Below, piece by piece: positions 61,095 through 64,000 of a stretch of DNA of 64,000 nucleotides. The position numbers and the translations under genes were made by a program. The stretch is from Rhizoclosmatium globosum (Eukaryota; Chytridiomycota; Chytridiomycetes; Chytridiales; Chytriomycetaceae): the NCBI GenBank assembly GCA_002104985.1, contig MCGO01000029.1, forward strand, positions 420,644 to 484,643, written 5' to 3'. Each line of letters begins with the position of its first letter. The first letter of the stretch is position 1. The notes beneath the pieces were generated by a model. The model made no database searches, was not told the origin of the DNA, and worked only from the letters and a program-made list of their open reading frames with translations.

Positions 61095-64000
61095 ATGTTT
61101 CCTTTCTGGCTGCCACCACCCATACTCGGATACCTGATTGTATTTAGCGCTGGATGCATATTTACTCTTCTTGCACTGGGAGTTACTCTGATACTGTTCG
61201 TCCGATACTCCTCAACCTCAACGTTGAAAGGAACTTCACCAAAACATATTGGGCCTGTCACTTCCAAACCCAGACTTTCTCAGACTCACGCAAAGACACA
61301 CAAGTCGCTGGAATTGGATAATGACGGTGAATATGATCCAGATTTAGGAAAAGTTGGCTGGATACGATTCTCAAGCGAACCTCTCACTATTGACCAACTA
61401 TACATGGATAGTTCTGGAAATGATACCATCTATTTTCTTGGTGGAATTGGATCTGATAAGAAAACGAGTGGTGGCGAAGCCTTCGCAGGAACAGAGGTTG
61501 TTGCAGCGAACCACAGAACCTACCTCAACTCGTTCAGCTTTGTGTGGAAGTTTGCTATTTATGTCGGAGATGCTGCACTTCAAACTTCAAATTATTTAGT
61601 ATCGCGTTTCACGGGAGAAGATTTGGCACCACTTCCTGAAATTGCAAACGAGAGCACCAAACATCGCGAACCTTTCATAGCTCCTTGGCGTGACGTGTTT
61701 GCTGTATTAAAAAACGATAGCCTGTTTTTGTACTCTTCTGATGAGAAAATGACGTGCCTGGATGTTATACAACTTTCTGAATGTGAAGTCTCTTTAAATG
61801 CAGTAAGTATATACAATATCATTATCCAAATAATATTTGAATAGCCGAACGTCCCGGATCATGAAATCTATCAACGACATTTACCTTTATCATTGAATCT
61901 TTGTGAGCATCTTGGCAGCGAAGCACCAAGGCCCGTTCATTTATTGTATTCTCTCACCAACTCGGACAAAGAAGACTGGTATCTGCTACTCCGCCGAGCT
62001 TCACTGTCGAACTATTCTATCCACAACAACATTTCACCCACTTCAGTTGCATCTACAGCAATATCCATATCACAAATACAAGAAAACTACATCTGCTCCA
62101 TGAAAAAATTGACGTCATCCATCGCAATCGACGACCCAACATCAGCTTGGATCAACGCCTTCCTCGGACGTATCTTCGTCGGGTTCCATTCAAACCCTAG
62201 AATCAAAGCATACCTCATACAAAAGCTTTCACGCCGCGGCACAAAATCATTCGACACTGGGTTCCTAAGCGATATCGTCATCTCAGACTTGAATATCGGC
62301 GACTCCCTCCCAATCCTATCCAGCCCCCGTCTCGTAAGTTTCTCTCTTGATGGAGACTTAATCCTAGACCTGAATTTAAACTACACGGGTGGAATCCGAG
62401 TTGAAGCCGCGACAGTCGCAACAATCAGCGTATCGACATTAAACCTGCAACCCTTTTCTATTCCACTGGTTTTGGCCATCAAGATCAACCATATCCACGC
62501 AACTATCCGCTTGAAAATCAAACCGTTCCATGAATCTTCGAGAGTTTGGGTCGGACTTCATCCAAATCTTGATATTGGAATACAAGTTGATCCTGTGATC
62601 AGTAACCGGTTGATTACGCTGAATATGGTGAATCAAGTGATTGAAAAGAGGGTGAAAGATGCTTTGAACGAGTTTATTGTCTTGCCGAATATGGATGACT
62701 TTGGGTTCTGGCCTGGTGGGGGCAAAGGGGGTTTCTTCTGGGATGGAGCTGATGAAACTGTCGAAGTTGAGACTACTGTCAGTGATGGAGGTGATAAGTT
62801 ACCAGAACCTACTTCTTCGACGATTTCCGATCCAGTTAGAGCCAGTGAAGGCACTCAAGAACGCGACAAGAAGGCGGCGAATGAAACCCCTGAATTATTT
62901 TCCACCGAAAGATTGAACCCGAATGCGACGGTGCCAGTGGGATTTCTTCCAGCTCTACCAGAAAAGCCAAAGGTTCTCACAGGTGGTATTGTAATTGATG
63001 AACCAGCAACGGACTCTGATGATGCAATCTTGTACGCCGCTTTCAAACAACAAGCTCAATCCATGAAGCTTTCCGTGGTAGGCGGCCCACTAGAAGCTAC
63101 AATACAGCAACCATCAGCTAGCCAAAGGAGTAATTGATGAGTCGGAGACAGACAGTATTTATGCCCAGGACTATTTTGAAAACCATGCGTCTTCTTTTGA
63201 TGACCTCGATCCAGATGATATAAGAGCCACAGAAAAGAATTTTACATCTCGAAAATCAGCATTTGAATTCGCCGGAAGAATCGCCGAACTCGCTGGAAAA
63301 AATCGAGGGAATACCGAGTCAAGCAAATTACCCGAACCCTCGCGCGAACAGCTGTTTTGGCCGCAGATATTGGTTTGAGTTATTTGGGATACAGAAGAGT
63401 CGAAGTCGAACCTGTCAAGTCCAAAATGGCAACAACCTTGCCGGAGTCGATGTCAAGTTTCGGACTAAAAAGCAGGAGTGGCCTTTATTGATACGAAATA
63501 GAAGTCCGTACCAAGCATACCGGACAGCGTGGACTTTTATGAAGAGAATGATTCGGATTCAACATTTGATCGAGCAATGTCAAATTCAACATCTTCAAGC
63601 AGTATGGAATCCAAAACACAAAACAATGTATACTTCCAAACGGTCGGATTATCCACAAAATCTAGTATTCTTGATATTTTGGTAAGTTATAGCTAGTGTT
63701 TCAACTTTTTTTTCAACAACTCAATCAGGGAATTGAAATCAAAACATCGTCTCCCGTAGTAGAACGAAAAGATATGAAATTAAGCCTTGGCGAAAGTCAA
63801 AATCAAGAGATACGATAGAAGCTTATCGCCATGAAGTTAGTACGGCTGTTGAGTCAAAGCCTAGTCTGAGATTCCAAAGCGATCCAACTTTAAGTGCCCA
63901 GCTGCAGTTTTATCCACACACAGATGCTTCAACTTCAAGGAACTTAAAATTTTCGAGCCATGATAATCGCAACAGTGATGCTGACGCTCCCCATAATCAT
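61095..64000 (+). CDS. NVJ2/TEX2-like SMP-domain lipid-transfer protein, 5' part
   Basis: N-terminal membrane anchor (LGYLIVFSAGCIFTLLALGV), a PH-like region (WRDVFAVLKNDSLFLYSSDE then DWYLLLRRAS) and an SMP domain from about 62125 (AWINAFLGRIFVGFHSNPRI, LSDIVISDLNIGDSLPILSS, LNYTGGIRVEA, IGIQVDPVISNRLITLNMVN). A Gly/Trp-containing loop and a long disordered tail follow. This is the layout of NVJ2/TEX2 proteins, which move lipids at ER contact sites. Introns are 61803-61844 and 63682-63728. The tail has one-base breaks near 63115, at 63335-63336 and near 63495. The frame stays open to the right edge, so the 3' end is missing. Confidence 0.85.

Noticed and set aside
1..64000. Bacterial or organellar origin, CRISPR arrays, operons
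   Set aside because: Spliceosomal introns in most genes, kinesins, RhoGAP, RING and SMP-domain proteins are eukaryotic nuclear features; no spaced repeats of CRISPR type are seen.

Overview
The window is nuclear DNA of a fungus. Genes are dense, lie on both strands, and carry many short GT-AG introns (mostly 42-82 nt). The protein set (ThrE/Prm10 transporters, a BEM3-like RhoGAP, an NVJ2/TEX2-like SMP protein, UPF0658 Golgi membrane proteins, fungal-style glycogen debranching enzyme, S1/P1 nuclease, class 3 lipase) is fungal. The kinesins, Cache-type receptor, small LRR protein and intron style suggest an early-diverging zoosporic lineage such as Chytridiomycota. That placement is inference.

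Layout. 1-9.2 kb: 3' end of an M13 metallopeptidase, then three tandem ThrE-family transporter genes on the minus strand. A 1.4-kb inverted-repeat transposon with a 9-bp target duplication sits just upstream of the second copy. 9.8-12.4 kb: two tandem adenosine-kinase-like genes. 12.4-16.8 kb: a UbiB/ADCK atypical kinase and glutamate-cysteine ligase. 16.9-24.5 kb: three tandem kinesins. 24.8-27.3 kb: a strongly codon-biased ABCF-type ATPase. 28-39.5 kb: an F-box/Cys-rich protein, an unknown gene, a PX-PH-RhoGAP (BEM3-like), an XRCC4-like gene, a small unknown and an RRM protein. 39.6-43.4 kb: a Cache-like receptor without an output domain, and a protein made of two ~185-residue repeats I do not recognise. 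44-48.8 kb: TOPORS-like RING ligase, secreted LRR protein, membrane-anchored S1/P1 nuclease, and a class 3 lipase lacking its catalytic His. 49-55 kb: four tandem UPF0658-family membrane proteins. 55-61 kb: glycogen debranching enzyme. 61-64 kb: an NVJ2/TEX2-like SMP protein running off the right edge.

Two general points. First, four families occur as tandem arrays (3 + 2 + 3 + 4 genes), and introns sit at the same positions within each family. Second, about half of the genes show one-base frame breaks, nearly always a missing base in a homopolymer and often with an intact paralogue next door. The most economical reading is uncorrected long-read sequence error, not pseudogenisation. Gene spans below therefore cover the whole conserved region across such breaks. 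No bacterial-type operons, CRISPR arrays or confident RNA genes were seen.
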